Assembly (NCBI GenBank): GCA_947371415.1
Contig: CANBPJ010000011.1
Coordinates: 1 to 23,761 of the forward strand
Length of the DNA: 23,761 nucleotides
DNA from: Burkholderiaceae bacterium
Lineage (GTDB): Bacteria; Pseudomonadota; Gammaproteobacteria; Burkholderiales; Burkholderiaceae
Direction: 5' to 3'
In this document: piece after piece, positions 23,527 to 23,761 of the stretch
Layout: every line of letters begins with the position of its first letter
How positions within the stretch are numbered: position 1 is the stretch's first letter
Translations under genes and position numbers: made by a program
The notes under the pieces: generated by a model
Told to the model about the DNA's origin: nothing
The model's database searches: none
The model's input: the letters and a program-made list of their open reading frames with translations, nothing else

Positions 23527-23552
23527 CAGCACTCCCTACACGCGAGTGCTAA
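23526..23552 (+). promoter_or_regulatory. CIRCE operator (HrcA binding site) upstream of groES
   Basis: TCAGCACTC, 9 bases, GAGTGCTAA. This equals the CIRCE consensus TTAGCACTC-N9-GAGTGCTAA with a single mismatch in the left arm. It begins at the end of the -10 element, the standard position for HrcA repression of groESL. It implies that an hrcA gene exists elsewhere in the genome. The 109 bases from here to the groES ATG form an untranslated leader with no gene; a small AGCC/GGCT hairpin lies at 23555-23570. Confidence 0.9.
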
Positions 23553-23661
23553 AGTAGCCCGCAATGCGGCTAATTTGCCTAGCTTCCGTGTGAAGAGGTT
23601 GCAAATCATTGATTTATATGGTTATTTTAATTAGTTAACACTTACTTACATAGGAGAAGGA

Positions 23662-23761
23662 ATGAATCTGCGTCCTTTACATGATCGCGTAATCATTAAA
23701 CGTTTAGATCAAGAATCAAAAACTGCTTCTGGAATCATCATTCCGGATGCTGCTGCTGAAA
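23662..23761 (+). CDS. groES: Co-chaperonin GroES, N-terminal part (3' end outside the window)
   Basis: The first 33 codons of GroES, the heptameric lid of the GroEL folding chamber. MNLRPLHDRVIIKRLDQE is the canonical opening, and the SKTASGIIIPDAAAE segment is the start of the mobile loop that binds GroEL. A strong AGGAGAAGG Shine-Dalgarno is at 23652-23660. groEL is expected just beyond the right edge. It is controlled by the promoter and CIRCE operator at 23496-23552. Confidence 0.97.
   Translation, partial: MNLRPLHDRVIIKRLDQESKTASGIIIPDAAAE

Noticed and set aside
1..23761. CRISPR arrays, insertion sequences, integrases, tRNA or rRNA genes
   Set aside because: I saw no regularly spaced repeats, transposase motifs, tRNA-like cloverleafs or rRNA-like sequence on either strand.

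Overview
The window reads as a chromosomal segment of a beta-proteobacterium of the Burkholderiales. A streamlined freshwater Polynucleobacter-like organism is the best guess. The basis is the protein style (RecA C-terminus, Calvin-type class II aldolase, the ilvE / CHCC zinc-finger / waaF cluster), a moderate GC content, tight gene packing and a CIRCE-controlled groES. This is inference from remembered families; no database was searched. I saw no mobile element, integrase, CRISPR array, rRNA or tRNA, and no broken gene.

Layout. 1-800: the 3' end of recA followed by recX. 989-3067: sucC-sucD (succinyl-CoA synthetase), closed by a strong intrinsic terminator. 3152-3859: a TerC/YjbE-type membrane protein with its own terminator. 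3981-4511: a lone type IV pilin gene. 4584-5057: moaC on the minus strand, divergent from a secreted M48 metalloprotease with TPR repeats (5081-6799). 6800-10128: a minus-strand block made of an unrecognised conserved protein, an NTF2-like protein, waaF, a CHCC zinc-finger protein and ilvE. 10341-17894: a seven-gene plus-strand run, pgk-pyk-fba-purC-purE-purK-tsaC/sua5, which joins lower glycolysis, purine synthesis and tRNA t6A synthesis. 17840-19399: dacB (PBP4) on the minus strand, overlapping the end of the tsaC gene.

19447-23343 is the most interesting part. It is a three-gene minus-strand operon: a catalytically degenerate EAL-domain protein, a NarL/FixJ (BvgA/EvgA-like) response regulator and a BvgS/EvgS-like unorthodox hybrid sensor kinase with one periplasmic solute-binding-like domain, a histidine kinase, a receiver and an HPt domain. 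The set resembles Bordetella bvgR-bvgAS, but here all three genes lie in one operon. Its leader carries a TTTCCTACA element that resembles the half-site I remember for BvgA/EvgA. The operon is divergent from groES, whose promoter region has a heat-shock-type promoter and a complete CIRCE operator. groES runs off the right edge.

Most of the window is housekeeping. The second-look items are the EAL/two-component operon and its leader, a terminator-like hairpin inside the recX coding region, a long-leader orphan pilin, and several genes whose starts lack a normally spaced Shine-Dalgarno sequence.
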